A stretch of 64,000 nt of DNA from Aphrophora alni (Eukaryota > Arthropoda > Insecta > Hemiptera > Aphrophoridae), in assembly GCA_963513935.1 (NCBI GenBank), contig OY740774.1, positions 29,903,949 to 29,967,948 on the forward strand. Reading direction: 5' to 3'. Below, one piece after another: positions 1 through 9,868 of the stretch; position 1 is the first letter of the stretch, and each line of letters starts with the position of its first letter. The notes beneath the pieces were generated by a model that saw only the letters and a program-made list of their open reading frames with translations, searched no databases and had not been told where the DNA came from. Made by a program: the position numbers and the translations under genes.

Positions 1-229
1 TTTGATTTTTTTGTGAAAACATCGGAATATGTTTTTTTTACTAATTTTTGGCTAAATTATATTTTAATATGGTCGCGCAAAAAACCTTTTGTCCGTCATC
101 GCAATATAACGTAGGAAGAAAAGAACACCTACCCTTTGAATACTCTTATAGCGTCAGAGTGGAAAAGAACAAATCGTGGTAAAGAGAGACCTGATTATTA
201 AAGTATTCAAGTAATTAAATAGTCTATTA
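1..229. other. AT-rich leader, nothing recognised
   Basis: I see no open frame, simple repeat or splice pair here. The last ~60 bases may be a decayed outer part of the inverted-repeat element that follows, because weak similarity to the far arm continues outward. Confidence 0.4.
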
Positions 230-593
230 AACATTTACATTTGATATTTTTTCTCGTAATATTTACTAATACACGTTTAGATATATTTATGTCTCGATAT
301 AAAAGTATATCGAACATGTCATTGGTTCGTTACGAATTTAATACGAAAAGGGAAAAACATACAATTTCGTTCAGTTAGTTATATTCATTGCCTCAAATGT
401 CGAACTTACAATCCTTGTTGACATTATAGTTCTACTAAACTTAAGTTCTGGAACTAAAACTTGTTATGATATTCCTTCCATTTTCTTGTATTAAATTCAG
501 CTAACGAACCAATACATGTTTCGATATACTTTTATTTCGGAATAAATATATCTCAAAGGTTAATTATTACGAGAAAAATATCAAAATGTTTGG
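230..593. mobile_element. Inverted-repeat (MITE-like) element
   Basis: Two arms of roughly 110-120 bp (about 230-349 and 486-593) are imperfect reverse complements around a ~135-bp unique centre. Diagnostic matches are ATTGGTTCGTTA at 321-332 against TAACGAACCAAT at 501-512, and AAAAGTATATCGA at 301-313 against TCGATATACTTTT at 521-533. There is no coding capacity, so this is a non-autonomous DNA-transposon relic or a foldback. Weak similarity continues outward to about 170 and 650, so the true ends and the target-site duplication are not resolved. Confidence 0.75.
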
Positions 594-989
594 TGATGGT
601 GGTAGAATAATTGATCGTATACTTTACGATAGTCACGTATCAAAGAGATACGCAATGTTCTGTAGATTAGGGTTGAAAAGAGAAGAAACTGATAAAAGAG
701 TTGGATGAAGATATAGTAGGAAGGAGTGAGGGCGAAAAGGGTCACACCTGCACGAGGGTACAAATTGGAGGTGTGAGAAGCCTCTTTACATTGCATGCTC
801 ACTGGGCGATGGGTTGGCAAAACCTTAGGAGTAATTGATACCATTGCTCGTATATATCATTCATGTGCATTTTTAATGTTAGCAAACCCCAGTGTACTTA
901 TAGATTTAATGATGAATTGTTTATATTGATGTATTTTATTCGGATATATACTATCATTTGTGAAAACACTACATCTAGTTTACTGTAAA
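594..989. other. Short GC-richer pocket, no gene
   Basis: Bases ~715-835 are clearly richer in G and C than their surroundings. They contain an 87-codon minus-strand frame with no motif I recognise. I treat it as chance or as part of an unidentified repeat. Confidence 0.35.
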
Positions 990-1110
990 AATACAGTGAC
1001 TGAAGTAATAGTGAGAAAATGGGTTAGGCAGTTTAACGGAGAGCTTAAAACGCACATGAGGAGGAGCAGGGAACCACCCGTCATCAATTATTATCTTCCT
1101 ATCTACAGGC
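990..1110 (+). pseudogene. Mariner-type transposase HTH relic
   Basis: The plus frame that includes the GTG codon at 1011 reads VRKWVRQFNGE, followed by an R-R-S-R-E-P-P-V-I segment. This follows the pattern of the N-terminal helix-turn-helix of mariner/SETMAR-like transposases (HTH_48 type): VR-W---F--G, then a spacer and an RSGRP-like turn before a V-[TN]-D-L run. The expected GRP is decayed to REPP. Only this ~40-residue part is visible; there is no DDD/DDE catalytic core downstream, and a family A repeat begins at about 1139. In the intact family this domain binds the transposon ends. Here it is a truncated, inactive remnant. The match is by eye and a chance frame cannot be excluded. Confidence 0.5.
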
Positions 1111-1138
1111 CAGAAATAGTGCCATGTAATTTTACTAG

Positions 1139-1385
1139 GGTCGTAACCTCATGAACACACCTATAGTTAGTTATAGGAGTGGCAATTCCGCGAGATTTTA
1201 GCTGTATCAACACGGTTTTTTTCATGTAGTCTTGAGTTGAATTAAACCTGCCATTCAACTATCCTAATAGGTCTCTTCTGATAAACTTTTTCCCCCTGTT
1301 TAGTATGTTCGAGAGCAAAGGGGGGGGGTAATTAAAAATGTTTTTCTTCCTTTTTTTACAGCAATGATGATCGAGACGTTTTTGC
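1139..1385 (+). repeat. Dispersed repeat family A, copy 1
   Basis: One of five same-strand copies in the window. Shared blocks in order: GTAACC..CA, ATAGTTAG, a T-run then TCATGTAGTCTTG, a ...TCTCTTCTGA... block, a G/C homopolymer (GGGGGGGGG at ~1321), a T-rich stretch with TTCTTCCTTTTTTT, and an end resembling GATGATCGAGA. Copies are strongly diverged and there is no ORF. Size (~245 bp) and T-rich build suit a SINE or non-autonomous relic, but I see no clear pol III boxes or poly-A tail. Confidence 0.55.
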
Positions 1386-2002
<617 letters not shown>

Positions 2003-2699
2003 ATTTGTGTATAGAGTGATCTGGTAGTCGTCTCAAAGTTACGTAGATTCATGAATGAACAACATTGGAATTATTATATATATTAGGTAATATCAAAAAA
2101 TAGATTGAACTTGATTTCAAATGTTTCTAAGATATATCCAAATTTGACAAGATAGGTCGATATTTGATATAGCATAACAAGAGTGTCAAGTTATTGATAA
2201 AGATATTTGGACTACATACATAATGTAATAAATATGAGTTCAAAACTGAATCACTCATGTTTATTTTATTATATTTATCCAGAACCCGGACCTAATAAAG
2301 GAAAATTCCGAACAAAGCCGTCCTTGGCGGTGAGCGCTATGATGTAAAAGAACTTTTCAACAGTCGCTGTTTTTACAGGCCATATTATATGACGATAGTT
2401 TACAGAACTTAGTTTCATTAGGTGATAATTGACCTTATATTACTGGAAGTTATCTCAAATGTAGTTTCATGTAGAGTCTTTCATATAATTATTAAATTAT
2501 TTGGAATATATTAGTTATGTTCTTAACAGTCTAATGGAAATTATTTTCTGAACACACGTCGTAGATGACAACAAATAGTCTTTGACAGATCTTAAGTAAA
2601 TTGCTAAGTACAATATATTTACCTATGTAAAAATCAATTCCCTAAATTTGTGAAATATTTATCATAAACATTGTGCTCTTCATTTCAAACCATTGGATG
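2003..2699. other. AT-rich stretch with small GC pocket
   Basis: The only non-filler segment is 2279-2345, a GC-richer pocket open in one plus frame for ~29 codons and ending near a GTGAGC donor-like site. This is too little to call an exon. Confidence 0.35.
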
Positions 2700-2945
2700 C
2701 TCACTTCGGTATTAGGGATGAGTAATTCTGAGGGACCATATCTATTCATACAATACACGTTTGTTTCATGTAGTCTTGGATTAGATCGCTCTCATCTATC
2801 CTATATCAGGTGGCTTGTTTCAAATTTTCTTGACCAACTTAACTCTCTTCCAACCATTATAGTATTTGAGTACTTGAGGGCTGGGTGTAATTATTTTATC
2901 TTCTTTTCTATTATTTTTTATAAGGTGATGGTTACTGAGTCGTTT
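2700..2945 (+). repeat. Dispersed repeat family A, copy 2
   Basis: Shares TTTCATGTAGTCTTGG with copy 1, TTGACCAAC with copies 4 and 5, a GTATTTGAG..GAGGGCTGGG block with copy 3, and the TTATCTTCTTTTCTAT / TATAAGGTGATGGTTAC end with copies 4 and 5. The 97-codon plus ORF lying across it is a by-product. Confidence 0.6.
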
Positions 2946-4019
2946 TTTTTGTTTACACAACAATGAAGAAAAATACCCTATTTTAAAATTCTATTTTATA
3001 TCTGAATAATCGACACCAATAACAACTGTTGTTAAAGGAATATAAAGTTCAATGCAATTGATAGCAAAACTAATATATCAATATTTCGTATTAGTGTGAG
3101 GCGTATGGAGATAATGTTTTCAATAGTTACTACATAAGTTGAAAATTTTTAATGACAAATTCCATTGTTGATTACGTAATGGAGGATAAATTTATCTCAT
3201 CTATTCAATTGTTAATTACTGCGCTCAACCAATTATTGTTCTGGCACTTACCGTGACAGCCAATTAGTCAAAACCTTAACAGATTTAAGTGGCTATTGTG
3301 GTGGGCGGTTGTACACGAAGCTAAAATATATATTCGAATAAGCAGGCATTATACTACATGTTATTATAAAACTACAATATTTATCTTGATGTAATAATAA
3401 TCATGAAACGTACAGTAGAGCTGTCATACTTCTGCAGAAATTTAAAGTACCTACAAAATAAAACATTTTCTATATGAGCAATTTACACATCGGAAATGTA
3501 AATTTGATACATGAATAGAAGGTTTGAGTATTGGGAGGTACAAAGGGAATGTCAGATACATATTTATGTCTGGATTATTTGCATATATTTATTTCTGTCA
3601 AAATTATAATAATCGAAAAATTCATATCGCAATATGAACTTTGAGTTATTTAAGTATAAAGTCTTTGTAATTTGTTATTTACAAAACATAGTACTTCTAA
3701 ATATTAATAATAAAAAATATTAAAAAATCATACGTATTGTATCAAATAGTTTAAATTATTATTTTTTTTAAATTGGTTAATAAAATCGTGTAAACGTATA
3801 TAGTAAAGATAGTAAACAATATGAATATGACTCGACCACTAACGAGTCTCGTGGCTATGCATATTTAAATGAGCCTTCACTCTCTTTACTTTTGCCTGTG
3901 ACTTAAACAATGTTGATCTCGAAGATTTGCTTATATAGAACACCTGCAAATTGATACTTTCAAGTCGACGACAGCCAGTTTGTGGTCTTACAATTGATCT
4001 GGACATTCAAGATGCTGTA
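2946..4019. other. AT-rich, nothing recognised
   Basis: No coding-like frame, inverted repeat or microsatellite longer than a few units was seen on either strand. Confidence 0.4.
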
Positions 4020-4830
4020 CAGAGCGAAATAAAGATAAACTTACTTCACTGAGCGGTGTACGGTTATGAAAAGTCATGTCTTCTACCGTGCTGTGAAATT
4101 TTACGAGATTGATCATCAACGGTAGAAGGTTCGAGAGTTGATTGAGTGAATGACTCTTTATAGCCTAGCATAACAGCGTTAGAAAAGGTTGGACAGAAAG
4201 AGAGTTTACACAGTACACTATGTAAAGGGTGTACGCTCAATGTCACAACACAAGAGCGTAAAAGAAGCATTACTCGACCATAATACTCTATGATACCCTC
4301 ATGTTGATGACTTAGGCCAGTTGTACACGAGGGCAAGTAGGCACATGTCGCTTGTGCTGTGAACATTCAATAATATTGTAAAGTATATTTAAAAGGACGC
4401 ACCACTGTTTAGGGGAAGGTCGAGATTACCCACGTCTTCAACAGCGCTTTCAGAGTATAAGAGCACTGAACATAAGGAGCAAAAAGACATCCTTGAACGC
4501 TTGATGTTCTATGCCACAGCATATGAATGGTAAGAAAACCTAAGGCTTGGAGTGGGTTGTTGACGCTAAAAGACACTGCACAAGTTGATGGAAGGGACAG
4601 TCATCATCGACTCCTCTGCGAAAGCTCACGTACATTGAACGTAATGGGGAAAGGACGCCACCACTTCATAGACGTTCTTGGACGTTCATGGACTCATCCC
4701 ATGAGCAGTAGAGAGATGATAGAACTCAACCGCGTCGTTGACACTCAAGGTCCCTGTACACAAGTGGTAAAACACACGTCGTCGATAAAGTTGAAGAAGT
4801 CCAGGAGAATTGTAGATTACAAAAAAAACT
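4020..4830. other. Unexplained GC-rich island with open frames
   Basis: About 800 bp stand out from the AT-rich surroundings. Three frames are open: minus 4064-4366 (100 codons), plus 4393-4533 (46 codons) and plus 4527-4859 (110 codons). The 46-codon frame looks most protein-like (hydrophilic, with EHKEQKDILERLMFYATAY near its end) and ends at AATG|GTAAGA, a good splice-donor match at about 4529/4530. It lacks a convincing acceptor and an ATG. Short internal similarities (AAAGGACGC..CACCAC at ~4393 and ~4653; repeated GACGTTC) suggest an old internally repetitive element instead. I recognise no domain. It could be an exon cluster, a transposon core or a non-coding transcript. Confidence 0.4.
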
Positions 4831-5382
4831 TGAGTTTATTCAGTTTTTTAATTAAATAGAAAACAGTGAATTAAATTTGTTTTAAGTGTTGGGTAGAAAG
4901 ACAAATTACTTTTAAATGTCCAGAAACATTAATTACTGATGATTGTATAGTTGATTATAAAATTTTTAGAAAAAAATACACATTAAGAAATAGTTTTCGA
5001 AAATGTTATTTTTCCTGCTGGGTTTTAGCTTGCACCTTTATATTTTGAGAAATCAGTGTTATAATAATAGACATTAAATACAGCCACTATACCAGATTTT
5101 ACTGAAATCAATTAACATGCTTCAACAAGAGATATGGGACAGATTTCATTACTAAAAATTTCTCATAATATGTTAAACCTATATTATAAACCACAAGAGT
5201 ACTTATAATTTTCGTCAATGACATTAGTAAAATGTTATTTATTTGAATGTAAAAAATTCATTTTTTTGTATTGATGTATACAATATCATACATTATTCAA
5301 CTATATAGCTTATAAATACAGTCACGTACTGATGTATAGTGTTCAACGGTTCCTTTATCAAGACCTTCTTCTCTTAGTGCCC
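4831..5382. other. AT-rich, nothing recognised
   Basis: No feature identified on either strand. Confidence 0.4.
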
Positions 5383-5430
5383 AGTGGGGCGTAGTGGCTA
5401 GCCGTGCAGAAATAATGCTCTGCAAAGACA
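5383..5430 (+). repeat. Possible tRNA-derived SINE head fragment
   Basis: GGGGCGTAGTGGCTAGC resembles a pol III A-box in tRNA context (like TGGCGTAGTGGTTAGC heads of tRNA-derived SINEs). No B-box (GGTTCRANTCC) follows, so at most a truncated SINE head is present, and it is not a functional tRNA. Confidence 0.25.
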
Positions 5431-5963
5431 GAATGCGCTTCTTTTATTTTTAGGATTTTTAATTACCGAGTAAAAATTACTATTTTTTTATTATGGTATA
5501 ACCACGTGCTGTACATGAAGGCATGAATAATGATTGTAGTAAACACACATTTTTCTGTTTTAAGCATAAATATTTGGGTTTCAATATTATATCTTAAATA
5601 CATATAAACAATTTAATTTATTGCTACAACAGTCGGTACATGATGGAATTCCATGATAATGCATAACTACGAAACATATGTCGCAATTAATGTGTTTTAT
5701 GGAATTAAATAATCGTCTCATTATTTCCATTAACAATTTAACTTTGATAGTTTGGTTGTTTTTACTGTTATTACAGATTACTCTCTCTGAGAAAACCTAA
5801 ATTCTTTATTATATTAAATGTAGTTGCAAATTAGACGGTGACATAATAATTAACGAAAAACTTCGTAAAAAATTCAGATAATATTTTCCCGGAAGATAGA
5901 ACGCGATTCAGAAGTGTATGATCGTACATAGAGCCTGCCCTGACATTTTGGGTACTTTTGAAC
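5431..5963. other. AT-rich, nothing recognised
   Basis: No feature identified. Confidence 0.4.
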
Positions 5964-6232
5964 GATGAAACTCCCCCGCTCATTAAAGAGGATTAGGAAG
6001 GGTCGATTCGCAAGATTAGAAATGCTGAATGCCCCGAGCGCCCAAATATTATTGAAAATTTTATTTTACATGCTACGCTACGGGACCTAACCTAACCTAA
6101 CCTTACAGGTTAATATTCTTGATTGAAGTTTAATTTAAACACATACTACCGAAATTGCGCTTGGCAATTTCAGCATTTCTGGTCTTGCAAGGCGACCATT
6201 CTTGATCCTCTTGAGCGGGGCAGTTTCATAGT
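5964..6232. mobile_element. Foldback/MITE with 65-bp terminal inverted repeats
   Basis: Left arm ~5964-6029 and right arm ~6169-6232 are reverse complements at most positions. Shared elements are ATGAAACT-CCCCGCTCA at the outer end, GGTCG--T--CAAGA in the middle and AGAAATGCTGAA at the inner end. The ~140-bp centre contains the telomere-like block at 6086-6105 and a perfect 8-bp hairpin (GAAATTGC/GCAATTTC at ~6151-6171). There is no ORF, so it is non-autonomous. No target-site duplication is evident, so the exact ends are uncertain. Confidence 0.8.
6086..6105 (-). repeat. Short telomere-type (TTAGG)n block
   Basis: CCTAA x3 followed by CCTTA on the plus strand, which is the complement of the arthropod telomere unit TTAGG. 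It lies inside the inverted-repeat element rather than at a chromosome end. Short blocks like this are common inside insect genomes. Confidence 0.7.
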
Positions 6233-7099
6233 CCCCACGATATTTGTATGACTGCAACAAAAGGAGAAGAATTCAACCAGAAAACTCATCTATCTTACAT
6301 TTTATACACAGTTTGACGTGAAGAAACGAAACACGCTGCTGTCTATAATGGAGAAGAGACATATCTCGAGTATATCAAAGTTTACAGTAGAATGAGTTTA
6401 TAACAATTTTATTGTCACATTTTGAATATCTGTAATGTGGCAAAACTTACAAAGACAATAAAAATATAAGCAATCAAACATTATCATTGTGGGACAATCA
6501 GGAAAAATGGTTGATTGATGGAAAACGGTTGACATTCTGTAATGTAATGACAGTTCCCAACTTGTAATACGAAATGTTTGATTATGAGTGTGAAAAGGTA
6601 GTTAAAGACTTATGAACTGAAATTTCGTTAGTAGATAAAATGTTGCATAATAAAATATCTAAAAGAAATTAAGATAACATATAGGAGCTGGACATCCAAA
6701 CAGCAAATAAAAAAATACTTATGAATATGGTAAAACAGTATGAGATAAACATTAATAATCTTCACGTAACAGCAATAGCTATCCAAAAAATTTAAATTAG
6801 GATTATTATTTTGGTAAGAGAACTTGAAATTTAAACAATTCGAGTTAACAATTATTATCATATGGGGAAAACAGTTCTTTCTTTCACATCTCGTATGCTA
6901 TTTGTCATGTTAAACAATAAAGTAGATACATTCTACTTGTAATAGTATCAACATCATATATCTCTACGATGACAAATAACCATGTTACCGTAAAAACATA
7001 ATTTCAAATACTGAACTCAAGAAAAATCATATGTATAATAAGGAGATCCGGTAGGGCCGAATATTTTAGTAGAAGCTCTTTCAGACATGTAGAACTTAG
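6233..7099. other. AT-rich, nothing recognised up to 7040
   Basis: Mostly AT-rich filler; a GC-richer pocket begins at about 7040 and continues into the next entry. Confidence 0.4.
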
Positions 7100-7252
7100 A
7101 GGCCCGATAGGATACGAGTAACAAGAGTTGTGGGTCTTTCTGAAGCCATGAAGGGCCTAGCGGACGACAGGAAAGTAGTGACATACTTTTGTACATTCTT
7201 GTGTTTCTTTAACATTTCCGCACTGTTTAATGCACGACTTGTAATCCTCTAA
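7100..7252 (+). other. Open frame in GC-richer pocket (unidentified)
   Basis: A 50-codon plus frame without an initiator runs from just after a TAG to TAA at 7250-7252. Its front half is hydrophilic (contains VVGLSEAMKGLADDRK) and its back half hydrophobic (VVTYFCTFLCFFNISALF). The neighbouring frame upstream is also open across ~7043-7110. I recognise no family. It may be a decayed transposon ORF or chance. Confidence 0.25.
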
Positions 7253-7794
7253 ACCCATATTGACAAACAAGTACAAAAGAAATCCTTATTTCACAGGATT
7301 ATACGTCTGCTGTAAGCGAATACGTCCTATTTGACTTATTCAGTGTCTGTAACTATAATCCGCATTTGCATTGTTGGATTGTCGTCCTTTGTTTGCCAAC
7401 TATTTATTCTCTTTCTTCATTTCGTCTTTAAAAGTGATACTGTGAAATTTGTCTGAGTTTTCAGAGAGAAAGAGAAATTAAATCCCTCAATATTAGAATG
7501 TCTGAATAAGAAGTTAAAACGTGGTACATCACATATAAGTTGTATAAAAAAAGGCTTCCGACTAAATGATACAATGCTTTTACATTAATAATGTACGTGT
7601 GTAGGACACAGACTGCTCCTGACTCGGATAGGAAACCTATAGGTCATAACTGTAGATAACATACCATTACACTGATAGCGTTAGTGCTACTCATTTAATT
7701 TCTTTCAATTACTACTACCAATGACTAAATAAATATTATAAGACATGTCATGGCCATGTTAAATATTCTACGCTTATTCTGTAGTTGACCAATA
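7253..7794. other. AT-rich, nothing recognised
   Basis: No feature identified. Confidence 0.4.
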
Positions 7795-7853
7795 CCCGCT
7801 AGGTGGCGTTCATGTGACCCATCTGAAGTTGATGTGACTGGCGCTAGGTGGCT
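7795..7853 (+). promoter_or_regulatory. Two CTCF-like motifs in direct orientation
   Basis: CCCGCTAGGTGGCGTT at 7795-7810 and GCGCTAGGTGGC at 7841-7852 share a perfect 10-mer core, GCTAGGTGGC, 45 bp apart. This resembles the CTCF consensus (CC-SYAGRKGGC; the insect core is near YAGRTGGCGC). They lie in a GC-richer ~180-bp pocket (7790-7970). CTCF sites act as insulators or loop anchors. Here only motif similarity is seen, and a small repeat carrying the same 10-mer twice would look identical. Confidence 0.35.
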
Positions 7854-8505
7854 CTACGGTCAAACAATGTTTCAGGCGGGTAAGAGAAAACGCACTGATG
7901 CCACATATGGGACTAGAGATGCGAGGGAAGGTCGAGAATCGCTTATCTCAGCGCACGAACTGACAACAAGATATTGTTTATATTAAGTTTCGTTTAAACA
8001 ATGAAATATGTAAATTGAATCATAGATTCCATGTTAATTAATCTGATTGGTGATAATGTTTTATGGTAATATTTCTTACATTTCTCTTCACAGTTCACAA
8101 AGGAAGTGATTATACAACGGAAATTAATATTCCGTAACTCTGCTTCATTGAAGTGAAGTTAAAGTTTATCACTGCCCCTTTGTACATGCTGCTATGCAAC
8201 TCTCATTACTTGTACGCGCAAAGGATTGTTGGGACTTTCTATTAGTAGTCCAAATCTACGTAAAATGTACTCCCTTTTAATTCGCCCACTGTATTATCTT
8301 GAGTCAACAATTACAACGATATCTCGGACGATTTCATTCTTTACAATATTTTCTCTCTTGTATACGTGTCCTCTTTTTTTGTTTAAGTTTTTTTTTTTTA
8401 TTCAGGTTTGTCCACATTGCTCTTAACTTTCCTTTTAACTTTTTTTGAGTTTCCGTTTTAACAGTTTAATATCTACCATTGATATAAAATAGAAATATAC
8501 CAGAA
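7854..8505. other. GC pocket tail then AT-rich sequence
   Basis: 7854-7970 continues the GC-richer pocket with no frame of note; the rest is AT-rich. A GAAGTGAAGTTAAAGTTT block at ~8151-8168 resembles one at ~60940-60958. Confidence 0.35.
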
Positions 8506-8661
8506 CTAGTGTAGCTGTAAGTGGGAAACAACATTTAAATCAATCTCCACAACATCCTCCGGAGGTAGCGGGGAAACAAACACACCCGCCTTACCTGAAT
8601 GGCCACCAGAAAACACATTACTCTGCTTACTTCTTTGATCTAAATCTAAATAATACAACAT
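8506..8661 (-). CDS. Candidate small ORF or exon, unidentified
   Basis: A minus ATG-to-TAG frame of 51 codons lies in a GC-rich pocket. Its centre reads SGGHSGKAGVFVSPL and is followed by a proline/acidic run PPEDVVEIDLN, a composition unlike random AT-rich translation. Two splice-like signals fall inside it on the same strand: CATTCAG|GTAAGG (donor, ~8602) and CCCACTTACAG (acceptor-like, ~8516). It could therefore be part of an exon spliced in another frame: the phase-0 alternative upstream of the donor reads IKEVSRVMCFLVAIQ. It lies ~540 bp downstream, on the same strand, of the membrane-segment open frame at 9196-9480, so both may belong to one unit. I recognise no family and no promoter or poly-A signal fixes it. 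Confidence 0.3.
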   Translation of the reverse strand: MLYYLDLDQRSKQSNVFSGGHSGKAGVFVSPLPPEDVVEIDLNVVSHLQLH

Positions 8662-9195
8662 TCGTCAATCATCATCACAAACCATTATCTATAAATATAG
8701 CTCATAATGAAGTATATGTAGGGAGTCCTATCTTTTGGAAAGGATAATGTTTTTATATGTTAAAATAAAACCACGTAAAACAGAGGAAATATTTGTTTAC
8801 AGTTAAAAAGTCCCTATTGTGTCATTTCAATCTACATTTCATTTAAATTTACTGCAAATTTAATCAGTCTTTTCGATAATATTTCTGATTACATCTTTTC
8901 TTTTTCATTGAATTCCTGTCAAACATTCAATTTCTATAGTCTAAACTTGATTATTCAAATTTTATTTTTTTGTTACCAGGTTGCAACTCCTTATAAAAAT
9001 TGTTTTTGTAAATGTATTTCTATTTTTCTAAGAATCTAATTATATTTAACAATTTGACATGCTTTTATTGCCTGTATTTTTTAATCAAATTAGATTAAAG
9101 TGGAATAATATTGATGCTTTTTAATTCATTTATTTAAATGATTTTCTTTTTTTCCATTGGAAGTTACTGTCAAGTTAATGCTTTAGAATAGTTAT
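8662..9195. other. AT-rich, possible intron between the two minus frames
   Basis: Nothing is recognisable in it. On the minus strand it would be the intron if the two flanking open frames are exons of one gene. Confidence 0.3.
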
Positions 9196-9480
9196 TTAAT
9201 TAATATGGTTTATTTTCATTTTAACATATAATCTAAAACATGACGTTTCGAGAATATAAATTACCTCCGTTATAAAGTGATAAACCAATAACATAAAAGT
9301 AAAAACGACCAACATAGTCAAGTATCCTGTTGCAAGTGTCGGTTTATACCGTCCGTCAGTTGTATAGTGCAGTCCTGTGCCTGGTGGTTCCTTCTGATCA
9401 CAATTTTTATTTAGTCTCTGTTTTGACGGTTCAGGCTTAGATTCAGGTCTGGGTTCCTTTTTCAGGTAAAAGATTTCCTT
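9196..9480 (-). CDS. Candidate exon with predicted membrane segment
   Basis: A stop-to-stop minus frame of 94 codons ends at the TAA at 9196-9198. The N-terminal ~45 residues are strongly hydrophilic and proline/lysine/glutamate-rich (KKEPRPESKPEPSKQ). They are followed by GTGLHYTTDGRYKPTLATGY and a ~20-residue hydrophobic run (TMLVVFTFMLLVYHF) that would span a membrane. A donor-like GGAG|GTAATT at about 9265 would end the exon right after the hydrophobic run; the AT-rich codons beyond it look intronic. No good acceptor adjoins the frame. The nearest strong one (pyrimidine tract ending TTTTTTATAG, ~9535) opens a different frame that closes after 30 codons. It may be a real exon, a transposon ORF or a decayed copy. 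I do not recognise the protein. Confidence 0.4.
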   Translation of the reverse strand, partial: KEIFYLKKEPRPESKPEPSKQRLNKNCDQKEPPGTGLHYTTDGRYKPTLATGYLTMLVVFTFMLLVYHFITEVIYILETSCFRLYVKMKINHIN

Positions 9481-9823
9481 TTACGTTCCAACATGGCCCT
9501 AGGCTTTCATTTCTGGTGGTATAAGTATTGATATCCTATAAAAAAGAAATTAAGTTCACCTTCAAATGACCCCTACATTTGATCCACCATCAAGGCCTCT
9601 AGTTGCAAACATATTATCCTAAAACCATATCCAAACAGCCCCTGTACTTTTCTTTAATTCAACATATTTTAATCGTGTTGGGGTCCATTTGAAATTGTTG
9701 AATACTACGTAAATCAAAAACTGTTTCTTTTGCAAACAGTAATTTATTACAACAAAATTTATTGATACTCTATTAAGTAAAACAAACACACAGAACACAA
9801 TTCTCATAAAAAAATACGCCTAA
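9481..9823. other. Minus-strand flank of candidate exon
   Basis: Contains the pyrimidine-rich acceptor-like site at ~9535 (minus) and a 62-codon minus ORF (9619-9807) with a weakly protein-like end (KWTPTRLKYVELKKS). It lies directly downstream of the ribozyme-like motif on the same strand, so it may be body sequence of the same element. Confidence 0.3.
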
Positions 9824-9868
9824 GTATCAGACGCGTTTCAACGACAAGGTCGTCCTCTTCAGTGATAC
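9824..9868 (-). ncRNA. Hammerhead-ribozyme-like motif
   Basis: Read on the minus strand, the 45-nt block has the layout of a minimal type I hammerhead: stem I 5' strand GTATCA (9863-9868), then CTGAAGA (9856-9862; fits the core CUGANGA), then stem II ACGAC-CTT-GTCGT, then GAAA (9836-9839), then a tiny stem III with the cleavage triplet inside CGCGTC (9830-9835), then stem I 3' strand TGATAC (9824-9829). The six stem I pairs and five stem II pairs are perfect. One or two extra G residues lie between the core and stem II, so activity is uncertain. Minimal hammerheads of this form are known from Penelope-like retroelements and retrozymes. Three diverged relatives occur elsewhere in the window. 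Confidence 0.5.

Noticed and set aside
581..844. 87-codon minus ORF
   Set aside because: It overlaps the inverted-repeat arm and shows no motif.
4064..4366. 100-codon minus ORF in the GC island
   Set aside because: No recognisable domain or splice support; kept only as part of the island description.
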